DNA from: JBBRYK01 sp038237665
GTDB taxonomy: Bacteria; Actinomycetota; Thermoleophilia; Gaiellales; Gaiellaceae
NCBI GenBank assembly: GCA_038237665.1
Contig: JBBRYK010000002.1
Coordinates: forward strand, 14,387 to 78,386
Direction of reading: 5' to 3'
Length of the DNA: 64,000 nucleotides
Positions 56,938 to 64,000 of the stretch are shown here, piece after piece. Below the pieces are notes generated by a model. The model saw nothing but the letters and a program-made list of their open reading frames with translations. It was not told the DNA's origin and ran no database searches. How positions within the stretch are numbered: the stretch's first letter is position 1; every line of letters begins with the position of its first letter. Position numbers and translations under genes: made by a program.

Positions 56938-57591
56938 CTAGTCGACCGAGAAGTCGGCCGTGCGCGGAATCGATTTCGGGCGCGTTCCGATCACGATCGC
57001 GATCTCCTTGTGATCGGTCAGCTGGATGACACGAGGGTCACCGGTGTAGCGCTTGCCGTTCACGTAGATCTCGGTACTCGTCGGCCGGCAGTACCCACCC
57101 ACACATCTGCGGCCGAGGGCCACGCCCCACTCGGTGAAGAGCTGGCCCAGACGGTTCGGAACCGCCGAGGCCGATTCGGTGTGAAGGATGCCCGTGTCGG
57201 TGTGCGTGTGAAGCGGCGAGATGCAGGGCTTGTCGCACAGGGTGATCCCGCCGTAGCCGATCGAGCCGTCCGGCGTCTTCCCCGCCTTGACACCCGGATC
57301 GTGGATGTTGATGCCGAGTCCGGCGGGCACGACCTGGTGCTTGCCGTTGACAAAGATGTCGAGGTGGGCGTGGACGTGATGGATGAGCGTTTCCTTCCGC
57401 TCGGGCGTCAATCCGGCCGCACGTGTCCGGCGGACGGGATCGGCCGGTGCCGGCCAGGGAGCCGCTCCGCTCGCCGGCCTGGGGGCGGGGGCAGGCCCGG
57501 CGACGGTTGCCGCGGTGACCGAACCGATCGCGGCGGCCGTCAGGCCGATCACCAGACCCGTGCCTACGAGAAACCGGCTACCTCGTCTCAT
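56938..57591 (-). CDS. Secreted His-rich protein of unknown function
   Basis: 217 residues. An N-terminal signal peptide (RRGSRFLVGTGLVIGLTAAA then IGSVTAATVA) and a Pro/Ala linker precede a domain with repeated HxH: HHVHAHLDIFVNGKHQVVPA and PLHTHTDTGILHTESA. Four cysteines occur (LCDKPC and RRCVGGYC). The HxHxD pattern could bind metal. I do not know a family function. ATG start. Confidence 0.72.
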   Translation of the reverse strand: MRRGSRFLVGTGLVIGLTAAAIGSVTAATVAGPAPAPRPASGAAPWPAPADPVRRTRAAGLTPERKETLIHHVHAHLDIFVNGKHQVVPAGLGINIHDPGVKAGKTPDGSIGYGGITLCDKPCISPLHTHTDTGILHTESASAVPNRLGQLFTEWGVALGRRCVGGYCRPTSTEIYVNGKRYTGDPRVIQLTDHKEIAIVIGTRPKSIPRTADFSVD

Positions 57592-57615
57592 TCCAGCGAG
57601 CGATGATACGGGTGT

Positions 57616-58176
57616 TCAGAGCTCGCGAAGCACGCGGCACGGGTTGCCGACGGCGATGACGTTGGCGGGAACGTCCTTGACGACGACCGCCCCGGCTCCG
57701 ATCACCGAGTTGTCGCCGACCGTCACCCCGGGGCCGACGATCGCCGCCGCACCGATCCACACGTTCCGGCCGATCACAATCGGGAGCGCCGACTCCAGGC
57801 CGGTCGCCCGCCCGGCCGGATCGACCGGGTGGGTCGCCGCGCACAGCTGCACGGCCGGCCCGAGCTTGGTCAGGGCACCGATCTCGACGCGCGCGCAGTC
57901 CAGGATCACGCAGTTGAAGTTCATGTACGCGCGATCGCCGAGGGTGATGTTCCAGCCGTAGTCGCAGTGGAACGGCGGCTCGATCCACGCGCCGTCGCCC
58001 ACCGCACCGAGCAGCTCGGCGAGGATCGCCCGGCGCTCGGCGTCCTCCTCCTGCCCGGTCGCGTTGTAGCGCCCGACCAGCTGCCGCGCACGCACGCGGC
58101 CGCGCACGAGCTCCGGATCGGAAGCGTCATAGAGCTGCCCGCCGACCATCTTCGAGCGTTCGGTCTTGGCGGCCAC
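57616..58176 (-). CDS. Hexapeptide-repeat O-acetyltransferase (maltose/galactoside type)
   Basis: 186 residues of the NodL/LacA/Maa family: N-terminal GGQLYDASDPELVRGRVRAR, then the left-handed beta helix with FNCVILDCARVEIG, catalytic-His segment LCAATHPVDPAGRATGLESA and hexapeptide runs GRNVWIGAAAIVGPGVTVGD. It acetylates a sugar hydroxyl with acetyl-CoA; the substrate is unknown. ATG start. Confidence 0.88.
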   Translation of the reverse strand: MAAKTERSKMVGGQLYDASDPELVRGRVRARQLVGRYNATGQEEDAERRAILAELLGAVGDGAWIEPPFHCDYGWNITLGDRAYMNFNCVILDCARVEIGALTKLGPAVQLCAATHPVDPAGRATGLESALPIVIGRNVWIGAAAIVGPGVTVGDNSVIGAGAVVVKDVPANVIAVGNPCRVLREL

Positions 58177-58212
58177 GAGACGACGCTACTACGGGGCGCT
58201 AGGCTCGCGGCG

Positions 58213-58602
58213 ATGAAGGAGCACGTCGTCCGCATCCGCCCCGAACGGGCCACCGAGACGCTCCAGAGGCTCCCCTACTTTCTCGGCGTCTGCGACGCGA
58301 CGGCGCCTGCGCAGGGACTCTCGCTGAGCCTCGTCGTCGTCCCGCCGGGCGCCTCGTCCGAGCCGCACTACCACGACGGCTTCGAGGCGGCGATCTACCA
58401 GCTCGAGGGACGGGTCGAAACCCGGTACGGCGCCAGTCTCGAGAGCTCGGTGGTCACGGAGGCAGGCGATTTCCTCTTCATTCCTCCGGGTTTGCCCCAC
58501 CAGGCGGTCAACCTGAGCAAGACGGAGCGCGCGGTCGCGGTCGTGGCGCGAAACGACGCCGGCGCGCAGGAACGGGTCGTCGTCGTCGAACCCGTCGGTT
58601 GA
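58213..58602 (+). CDS. Cupin-domain protein
   Basis: 129 residues from ATG 58213 with one cupin core: GASSEPHYHDGFEAAIYQLE (H-x-H with Glu nearby) and GDFLFIPPGLPHQAVN with a late histidine. Possible metal-dependent binding. Its TGA overlaps the TTG start of the cyclase gene as TTGA, so the two are coupled. Confidence 0.82.
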   Translation: MKEHVVRIRPERATETLQRLPYFLGVCDATAPAQGLSLSLVVVPPGASSEPHYHDGFEAAIYQLEGRVETRYGASLESSVVTEAGDFLFIPPGLPHQAVNLSKTERAVAVVARNDAGAQERVVVVEPVG

Positions 58603-60431
58603 CCCCGATGGCGCGCCGCCCGTCCTCGCTTTCCCGCCAGGTCCGCAAGGAGCGGATCCGGATCACGCTCTTCCAGCTCGTCGGGCTGGCCATGGCGGGT
58701 GCGGCCCTCGTCGCCTACCTTTTCGGCCTGCTCCGCCCGCTCGAGCTCGGCGCGCTGGACGCCCGCTTCTCCGTGCGGGGGCAGCGCCCGGCTCCGACAG
58801 ACATCGTCGTCGTCAAGATCGACGACGCCACTTTCGACAGCCGGGCCGACGGCGGGCTCGGCCTCCAGTGGCCCTTCCCGCGCCACTACCACGCGATCGT
58901 CCTCGACCGCATCCACCGCGACGGTGCGAAGGCGATCGCGGTCGACATCCAGTTCACCGAGCCGACCGTCGACAAGGAAGACAACGCCCTGGTCGCCGCG
59001 GTCGACCGCGACCGTCCCGTCGTCCTCGCAACCACCGAGGTCGACAGCGGCGGGCACACGAAGATCTTCGGCGGCGACGACGTGCTCGCCGACGTCGGCG
59101 CCCGACCGGGCAACACGAACTACGTCGTCGACTCCGACGGCACGATCCGCCGCGTCTCCTACGCAATCGACAAGCTGAGGACGTTCCCGATCGTCACGGC
59201 CGAGGTCGTGCAGGGCAAACAGATCACGCGCTCCGATCTGGGCTCGGATCCGGCGTGGATCGACTTCGCCGGCCCGCCGGGGACGATGACGAGCATCTCC
59301 TACGCGAAGGTCGAGCGCGGCGAGTTCCCCCGTGGCCTGTTCCGGGGCAAGGTTGCGGTCATCGGCGCGTCGGCACCGACCCTGCAGGACGTCCACGAGA
59401 CCGCGGTGGGCTTCATGGCGGGGCCTGAGATCCAGGCCAACGCGATCGAGACCGCGCTGCGCGGCTTCCCGCTTCAGGGCACGTCGCGCTGGTTCAACGC
59501 TCTGCTGATCGTCCTCGTCGGGCTGATCCCGCCAACCGCCAGCATCCGGTTCACACCGCTCCGCGGCGTCGGCATCTCGGTCGTGCTCGCGGGGCTCTAC
59601 GTGGTGTCCACCCAGCTCGCGTTCAATCAGGGGCTGATCCTGCCGTTCGTCTATCCGCTCGGCGCCCTGCTCCTGGCCGCGGCCGGCTCGATCGCGGTGC
59701 ACTACGCCCTGGCCGCGTTCGAGCGCGAGCGAGTCCGCGACGTCTTCGCGCGGTTCGTCCCCGAGGCGGTGGTGAACGAAGTGCTGGCGGCGACCGACGA
59801 CGACCTCCGCCTCGGCGGCGTGCGCCGCACGTGCACCGTCATGTTCAGCGACGTGCGGGGGTTCACGACGTTCGCGGAGACACGCCCGGCGGAGGAGGTG
59901 ATCGGGATCCTCAACCGGTATCTGAGCGCGATGACCGACGCGATCCTCGCCCACGGCGGGACGCTCATCTCCTACATGGGCGACGGGATCATGGCCGTGT
60001 TCGGCGTTCCGATCGAGCAGCCGGACCACGCCGACCGCGCGCTCGGGGCCGCGCGCGAGATGCTGGGCGCCCGGCTGGCCGGTTTCAACGAATGGATGCG
60101 CTCTCAGGGACTGGCCGAGCTGCAGATGGGAATCGGCCTGAACAGCGGCGCCGTCATGGCGGGCAACGTCGGCTCCGAGCAGCGACTCGAGTACACAGCG
60201 ATCGGCGACGTCGTCAACACTGCGTCGCGCATCGAGGGCCTGACGAAGGGCACGCCCCACATGCTCTTCGTGGCCGACTCGACGGTCGAGTTTCTCCAGC
60301 GGCGGCCCGGGGACCTCGAATTCGTGGACGAGTTCGAGATCCGCGGCCGGAAGGGCACGACCCGGCTCTGGTCGCTCGCCCAGCCGGCCGAGCCTCGGAA
60401 GGCGCCCGTGGCGACGGCGACCCAGGGGTAA
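58599..60431 (+). CDS. CHASE2-domain adenylate/guanylate cyclase
   Basis: 610 residues. An N-terminal helix (LVGLAMAGAALVAYLFGLLR), a CHASE2 sensory domain (DIVVVKIDDATFDS ... AIAVDIQFTEPTVDKED), three more helices (LLIVLVGLIPP, GISVVLAGLYVVSTQLAFNQ, VYPLGALLLAAAG), then a class III cyclase: FSDVRGFTTFAETRPAEEVI (metal Asp), SYMGDGIMAVFG (second Asp) and YTAIGDVVNTASRIEG. Extracytoplasmic CHASE2 input should control cAMP or cGMP output. Start TTG 58599, or ATG 58608. Confidence 0.92.
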   Translation: MTPMARRPSSLSRQVRKERIRITLFQLVGLAMAGAALVAYLFGLLRPLELGALDARFSVRGQRPAPTDIVVVKIDDATFDSRADGGLGLQWPFPRHYHAIVLDRIHRDGAKAIAVDIQFTEPTVDKEDNALVAAVDRDRPVVLATTEVDSGGHTKIFGGDDVLADVGARPGNTNYVVDSDGTIRRVSYAIDKLRTFPIVTAEVVQGKQITRSDLGSDPAWIDFAGPPGTMTSISYAKVERGEFPRGLFRGKVAVIGASAPTLQDVHETAVGFMAGPEIQANAIETALRGFPLQGTSRWFNALLIVLVGLIPPTASIRFTPLRGVGISVVLAGLYVVSTQLAFNQGLILPFVYPLGALLLAAAGSIAVHYALAAFERERVRDVFARFVPEAVVNEVLAATDDDLRLGGVRRTCTVMFSDVRGFTTFAETRPAEEVIGILNRYLSAMTDAILAHGGTLISYMGDGIMAVFGVPIEQPDHADRALGAAREMLGARLAGFNEWMRSQGLAELQMGIGLNSGAVMAGNVGSEQRLEYTAIGDVVNTASRIEGLTKGTPHMLFVADSTVEFLQRRPGDLEFVDEFEIRGRKGTTRLWSLAQPAEPRKAPVATATQG

Positions 60432-60435
60432 TCGA

Positions 60436-61377
60436 GTGACCACCTTCTACCACGCGATCGACCGCTTCATCCACGACCTCGGCACGATCGGGTGGACCGC
60501 GCTCGGAATCTCCGTCGGCTTCCACCTGCTGCGGCTCGCCGCCCGCTGTCCGGCCTGGTGGACCATCCTGCGCGCGGCCTACCCGGACCGGCGGGTCCCG
60601 CTGCTGGGGGTGACCGGCGCCTACATCGCCGGCGTCGGAATCAACTCGATCATCCCGGCCCGAAGCGGCGACGCGTTGAAGCTCTTCCTCGTCAAGCGGC
60701 GGATCCCGGACTCGCACTACCCGACTCTCGGGGCAACTCTGCTGCCCGAAACCCTGTTCGATTCCCTCGTCGCGGCTTTGGTTGTTTCCTGGGTGTTGGT
60801 CTCGGGCAACCTGCCCGGCCTCGGCGTCCTGCCGAGCCTCGACACCGTCGACTGGGCGTGGCCGTACCGGCACCAGATGATCGCCGCGATCGTCCTCGGC
60901 GTCGTCATCATCGTCGGGGTCGTCGGCCTCGTGCTGATCGAGGACCGGCTAGTGGCGTTCTGGGACCGCGTGCGCCAGGGTTTCGCGATCCTCCGAGACC
61001 CCCGGCGCTATGTGCTCGGCGTTGCCACCTGGCAGGCGGCCAGCTGGGTCTTCCGATTCGCCACGGTGTACTGGTCGTTGAAGGCGTTCCACATGCCGGC
61101 GAACGTGCACAACGCTCTGATCGTGCTCTCGGTGCAGAGCATCTCGACGCTTCTGCCGATCACCCCCGGCGGAATCGGCACGGTGCAGGGTCTGCTGGTC
61201 GTGGCCTTCAAGGGCAAGATTGCCGCCGCGACGGTGCTCGGCTTCAGCGTCGGCATGCACGTCGTATCAGTGGCGGTCAACCTCGTCGTGGGCTTCACCG
61301 CGATCGGGATCATGCTGCGGACGTTCCGGTGGAAGCAGATGATCCGGCGGCCCGAGGAGAGGCTGGCGGAGCAGTAG
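60436..61377 (+). CDS. Lysylphosphatidylglycerol synthase TM region/UPF0104 membrane protein
   Basis: 313 residues with about eight helices and the family pattern GVTGAYIAGVGINSIIPARS (N-x-x-x-P-x-R-x-G-D), GATLLPETLFDS and SISTLLPITPGGIGTVQGLL. This is the flippase-like half of MprF/AglD proteins and usually moves a lipid across the membrane. No aminoacyl-transfer domain is present. GTG start 4 bp after the cyclase stop. Confidence 0.85.
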   Translation: MTTFYHAIDRFIHDLGTIGWTALGISVGFHLLRLAARCPAWWTILRAAYPDRRVPLLGVTGAYIAGVGINSIIPARSGDALKLFLVKRRIPDSHYPTLGATLLPETLFDSLVAALVVSWVLVSGNLPGLGVLPSLDTVDWAWPYRHQMIAAIVLGVVIIVGVVGLVLIEDRLVAFWDRVRQGFAILRDPRRYVLGVATWQAASWVFRFATVYWSLKAFHMPANVHNALIVLSVQSISTLLPITPGGIGTVQGLLVVAFKGKIAAATVLGFSVGMHVVSVAVNLVVGFTAIGIMLRTFRWKQMIRRPEERLAEQ

Positions 61378-61431
61378 TCCCATCAGTAGGGTCGCGATGT
61401 CGGCCCGCCCGCGCCCCACCCGATCCGCCTC

Positions 61432-62778
61432 GTGATCAGCGACGACCTACGCCGCTCACGGCTGACCGTGTTTTTCCGGCTCCTGCTGGCGATTCCGCAC
61501 TTTCTCTGGGTCGGCCTGTTCGGCGTCGCCGCCGTCGTCGTCGTTTTCCTGAACTGGTGGGCGACGCTCTTTGCGGGGCAATCGCCCAGAGGTCTCCACG
61601 GCTTCCTCGCCGGCTACGTCCGCTACGTCACGCAGGTCGAGGCGTATCTCTTCCTCGCGGCGAACCCGTACCCGCCGTTCTACCTCGGCGACACGACGAA
61701 GGCATACCCGATCGACGTGGAGATCGACCCGCCGGCGCCGCAGCATCGGGCCGTGACGTTCTTCCGGCTCTTTCTCGCCGTGCCCGCCCTGCTCCTCTCG
61801 GGGGCGCTGACCGGCGGGCCTGGAGGGTACGGGGGCTCCGGCTACTACCGCACGGGCGGCGGGATCGCAGGCACCGCGGCGGTCTTGATCTGGTTCGCGG
61901 CGCTGGCTCGTGGTCGGGCGCCGCGCGGGCTACGTGACCTGGCGGCCTGGGGGGTCGGCTACGGGGCCCAGCTTGCCGGCTACATCTTCATCCTCACCGA
62001 CCGGTACCCGACGAGCGATCCGCTCGCTCACCTCGCGCCGGTCGCACCGGTGGCTGCTCCCGACCCGCAGGCACGCCTCAGCGCGCTGGAGGACCTCCGC
62101 GCCGCGGAGCCCGGGCTGACGTTGGACGAGGCACTCGCACGGCTCGCCCCGGTCGCTGCCGAAGCTGCTCTCGCCACCGCGCGGGAGGAGCCTTTGCCTC
62201 CCCTGCCGGCGCGCGGCATCGTCACGGACGACCTGCGGAGATCACGGCTCACCGTCTTCTTCAGGCTGCTGCTCTGGCTTCCGCACCTCGTCTGGTGGGT
62301 CCTCTGGAGCGTCGTCGCCTGGATCGCCGCAATCGCGAACTGGGTGGCCGCGCTCGTCCTGGGACGTTCTCCCAGGCCGCTCGCTCGCTTCCTGGCCGCG
62401 TACGTGCGCTACAGCGTGCACCAGTACGCCTTCATCAACCTCGTCGGAAACCCCTTCCCGGGCTTCACCGGCACGCCGGGCTCGTATCCGGTCGACCTCG
62501 AGGTCGACCCGTTCGGGCCACAAAAGCGGCTGACCGTCTTCTTTCGGCTGTTGCTCGCGATTCCGGCCCTTGTCATCAACAGCGCGGCAGCCGGGTTGCT
62601 CGTGCTGGTCGCCGTTTTCGGCTGGTTCGCCTGCCTCGTGCTCGGCCGGATGCCCCGCGGGCTTCGAAACGCCGGGGCCTGGGCCGTCCTGTACAACGGC
62701 CAGTTCGACGCCTACCTGTTCGTCTTGAGCGACCGCTACCCGTTCTCCAGCCCGCTGGCGGTATCCTGGCGCGCTTGA
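61432..62778 (+). CDS. DUF4389 protein with internal duplication
   Basis: 448 residues made of two related halves. Each starts with DDLRRSRLTVFFRLLL (residues ~4 and ~265), each has several hydrophobic helices, W-rich segments and a C-terminal Y-x-F-I-L/F-V-L-S-D-R-Y-P (FILTDRYPTS, FVLSDRYPFS). An Ala/Pro/Glu linker (~200-260) joins them. Function unknown; membrane protein. GTG start. TTGA overlap with the next gene. Confidence 0.8.
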   Translation: MISDDLRRSRLTVFFRLLLAIPHFLWVGLFGVAAVVVVFLNWWATLFAGQSPRGLHGFLAGYVRYVTQVEAYLFLAANPYPPFYLGDTTKAYPIDVEIDPPAPQHRAVTFFRLFLAVPALLLSGALTGGPGGYGGSGYYRTGGGIAGTAAVLIWFAALARGRAPRGLRDLAAWGVGYGAQLAGYIFILTDRYPTSDPLAHLAPVAPVAAPDPQARLSALEDLRAAEPGLTLDEALARLAPVAAEAALATAREEPLPPLPARGIVTDDLRRSRLTVFFRLLLWLPHLVWWVLWSVVAWIAAIANWVAALVLGRSPRPLARFLAAYVRYSVHQYAFINLVGNPFPGFTGTPGSYPVDLEVDPFGPQKRLTVFFRLLLAIPALVINSAAAGLLVLVAVFGWFACLVLGRMPRGLRNAGAWAVLYNGQFDAYLFVLSDRYPFSSPLAVSWRA

Positions 62779-63245
62779 TCCGGCGCCTGTTCGTACTCGT
62801 CGCTCTCGTCGCCCTGCTGGCCGTCCCAGAATCGGCCGGCGCCGCGATCGTGATCCAGAAAGGGATCGGCGGGATCACGATCTCGATGACCAAGGCGAAA
62901 GTCCGATCCGTCCTCGGCGCGCCGACCAGGGTCAAGAACGGCAAGAACGAGTTCGGCAAGTACACGACGTTCGTCTACCCGACGCTGACGATCATCTTCC
63001 AGGGCGCCGACGCCGTCACCTCGGTCGAGACCACCTCGCGGAAGGAGCGAACCGCGGCCGGGATCGGCGTCGGCTCGACGCTCGCTCAGGTCAAGGCGAA
63101 GGTCCCAGGCGTCAAGTGCGAACTCTCCGGAGGCATCGGCGACTGCCATGTCGGCCAGTTCAAGCCGGGCAAGCGCGTTACGGACTTCATCGTCGACGCC
63201 AAGCACGTCGTGAAGCGCGTGGTCGTCGGCATTGTGATCGACTGA
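62775..63245 (+). CDS. Secreted protein of unknown function
   Basis: 156 residues from a TTG overlapping the DUF4389 stop as TTGA. Signal peptide RRLFVLVALVALLAVPESAG, then GIGGITISMTKAKVRSVLGA repeat-like segments and VGSTLAQVKAKVPGVKCELS with two cysteines and a final HVVKRVVVGIVID. The M-T-K-A-x-V-x-x-x-L-G-x-P pattern resembles SmpA/BLIP-like small domains. Function not assigned. Confidence 0.72.
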   Translation: MIRRLFVLVALVALLAVPESAGAAIVIQKGIGGITISMTKAKVRSVLGAPTRVKNGKNEFGKYTTFVYPTLTIIFQGADAVTSVETTSRKERTAAGIGVGSTLAQVKAKVPGVKCELSGGIGDCHVGQFKPGKRVTDFIVDAKHVVKRVVVGIVID

Positions 63246-63272
63246 CCGGATCGAACCGCGGGTGACGCTCGC

Positions 63273-63278
63273 TACACT
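63273..63278 (+). promoter_or_regulatory. Candidate -10 box of tRNA-Glu
   Basis: TACACT 13 nt upstream of the tRNA with a poor TCGAAC-type -35 at 16 bp. Same layout as for tRNA-Gln. Confidence 0.4.
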
Positions 63279-63291
63279 GGCGCCTTCGCCG

Positions 63292-63364
63292 GGCGCATTC
63301 GTCTAGTGGCCTAGGACACCGCCCTCTCACGGCGGCGGCACGGGTTCGAATCCCGTATGCGCCT
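63292..63364 (+). tRNA. tRNA-Glu (CTC anticodon)
   Basis: 73 nt without encoded CCA. Acceptor GGCGCAT/ATGCGCC, anticodon stem CCGCC/GGCGG around CTCTCAC (anticodon CTC), T arm ACGGG-TTCGAAT-CCCGT. The discriminator is T, unusual. The DNA after it appears foreign, so its 3' end may be an attachment site. Confidence 0.95.
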
Positions 63365-63370
63365 ACCGCA

Positions 63371-63395
63371 GAAGCCCCGCAAATCGCGGGGTTTC
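63371..63395 (+). terminator. Intrinsic terminator after tRNA-Glu
   Basis: Stem CCCCGC/GCGGGG with loop AAATC, extended by GAAG/TTTC pairs, followed by TGTTTTC. Good stem and T-rich tail in the direction of the tRNA. Confidence 0.75.
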
Positions 63396-63420
63396 TGTTT
63401 TCTTACGGGCAACGCATAGA

Positions 63421-63467
63421 GGACCAAATTGGACCATTTCGGGCCAGATTGGACCAGGATTGGACCA
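63421..63467. repeat. Phased GGACCA repeats near the tRNA-Glu junction
   Basis: GGACCA or GGGCCA starts at 63421, 63431, 63441, 63451 and 63462, a near 10-bp period (one helical turn) with AT-rich spacers such as AATT and ATT. Phased short repeats at a tRNA edge suggest recombinase arm sites or iterons. The 63396-63534 spacer holds nothing else I recognise. Confidence 0.6.
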
Positions 63468-63534
63468 CGACTGTTGTTCGGCAGTGCAAGTCTGAGTAGG
63501 CATAACGGCAGATCGTGCAACTACCCTTACAGGG

Positions 63535-64000
63535 GTGCTGGCAACGCAGGACCTCGCCCACCGGGCCGCGGCGCTCGCCGAGCGGGCGGGCGCCGGCCAT
63601 CCGACCTCGTGGCGGCCGACCGATCCGAGCAAAGGACACCCGGCGCTGATCGTGGGCAAGTTCATCAGGGCCGAGCACGCGCACACGGCTTTCGGCCGCG
63701 CCGGGATCGTCGTCCTCGAGGCGCTGGACGGTCAGAGCTGGTCGGTCTGGCTCCTGCACAGTGTCCTCCGGCAGGAGTTCGCCCGCCTGCGCCCACGGAT
63801 TGGGTCGCTAGTCGCCGTGTCTTATGAAGGGCGGATCGCTGGCACGAACGGCCGCGCCGGTTACGAAAAGTACCGAGTTGTCGCCGACGCGGAGGACGCC
63901 GCGCCGAACTGGGACGAGCTCGCCGGCGACGACGAGTCCCTTCCGGCTGCCTCACCGGTACCGCCTGCGGTACCGGCACCGGGACCGGCAGCGGAACCGG
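63535..64000 (+). CDS. Mobile-element/phage-type protein of unknown function, 3'-truncated
   Basis: A GTG at 63535 opens a frame of 155 codons to the window edge. The middle reads ALDGQSWSVWLLHSVLRQEF then ARLRPRIGSLVAVSYEGR and AGYEKYRVVADAE, a pattern common in small proteins of actinophages and integrated elements (W-x-V...H-x-V-L-R-x-E-L...R-P-x-x-G...Y-E-x-Y-R-V). The end enters a Pro/Ala linker. No function is known. Its position after tRNA-Glu supports an integrated element continuing beyond the window. Confidence 0.68.
   Translation, partial: MLATQDLAHRAAALAERAGAGHPTSWRPTDPSKGHPALIVGKFIRAEHAHTAFGRAGIVVLEALDGQSWSVWLLHSVLRQEFARLRPRIGSLVAVSYEGRIAGTNGRAGYEKYRVVADAEDAAPNWDELAGDDESLPAASPVPPAVPAPGPAAEP

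Noticed and set aside
63311..63520. Minus-strand frame with RIRDSNPCRRRERAVS
   Set aside because: It is the antisense translation of the tRNA-Glu gene; such sequences are a well-known annotation artefact.

Overview
The window is high-GC bacterial DNA with dense, short-spaced genes, many GTG and TTG starts and frequent 4-nt start/stop overlaps. Gene content (a SteA-like protein beside a DUF3186/MctB-type protein, a DUF3866 protein, a SigB/SigF-type sigma factor next to an RsbW-like protein, and no encoded CCA on the tRNAs) fits an actinobacterium, and I infer a Thermoleophilia/Gaiellales-like lineage. That placement is inference; no rRNA is present. Nearly all of it is chromosomal housekeeping DNA, except the last ~0.5 kb, which looks like the edge of an integrated element at a tRNA-Glu gene.

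Layout. 1-6.3 kb: a 5'-truncated MazF toxin, a GNAT acetyltransferase, recO, a glutaredoxin followed by a coiled-coil-like remnant, mutM, and a nucleoside-salvage cluster deoA-methyltransferase-deoB. 6.3-11 kb: ald, a Nudix hydrolase, an aldo/keto reductase, a DUF3866 protein and an M20 peptidase. 11-24.5 kb: one long leftward run, pyrG, a glycosyltransferase, SteB/MctB-like, SRPBCC and SteA-like proteins, recN, nadK, tlyA, a prenyl synthase, a small helical protein, nusB, an Asp23 protein, accC and an AccB fused to a carboxyltransferase-like domain. 24.6-31.8 kb: a 2H phosphoesterase, efp, pepQ, then the shikimate genes aroQ-aroKB-aroC-aroE, mltG and ruvX. 31.8-37 kb: alaS, sigma factor, RsbW-like protein and mnmA. 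37-40.5 kb: an RlpA-like protein, two related membrane proteins (one with a DksA-type zinc finger) and a DivIVA-like coiled-coil protein. 40.6-44.2 kb: aspS, hisS and a metallo-beta-lactamase-fold hydrolase. 44.2-50.7 kb: a cupin, a small membrane protein and the histidine-utilisation genes hutI-hutU-TM protein-hutH-ftcD. 50.7-55.5 kb, rightward: an internally deleted methyltransferase pseudogene, a uracil-DNA glycosylase and a heterodimeric ABC exporter. 55.5-63.3 kb: cupins, an HD-like protein, tRNA-Gln, a secreted His-rich protein, an acetyltransferase, a CHASE2 adenylate cyclase, an LPG-synthase-type membrane protein, a duplicated DUF4389 protein, a secreted protein and tRNA-Glu. 63.4-64 kb: phased GGACCA repeats and a 3'-truncated gene of mobile-element type.

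The order pepQ-efp-accB-accC-asp23-nusB-ispA-tlyA-nadK-recN resembles the classic Firmicute cluster. It joins fatty-acid precursor synthesis, isoprenoid synthesis and RNA/ribosome functions. The most notable anomaly is there: the accB position holds a protein whose N-terminal two-thirds is a carboxyltransferase fold of the pyruvate carboxylase/OadA type lacking every metal ligand and the carbamylated lysine. Other signals that ordinary genes do not explain are a dyad GTTGTC-N6-G(G/A)CAAC found in three intergenic regions, three strong palindromes, and an apparent fusion of a NifU-like segment to MnmA.
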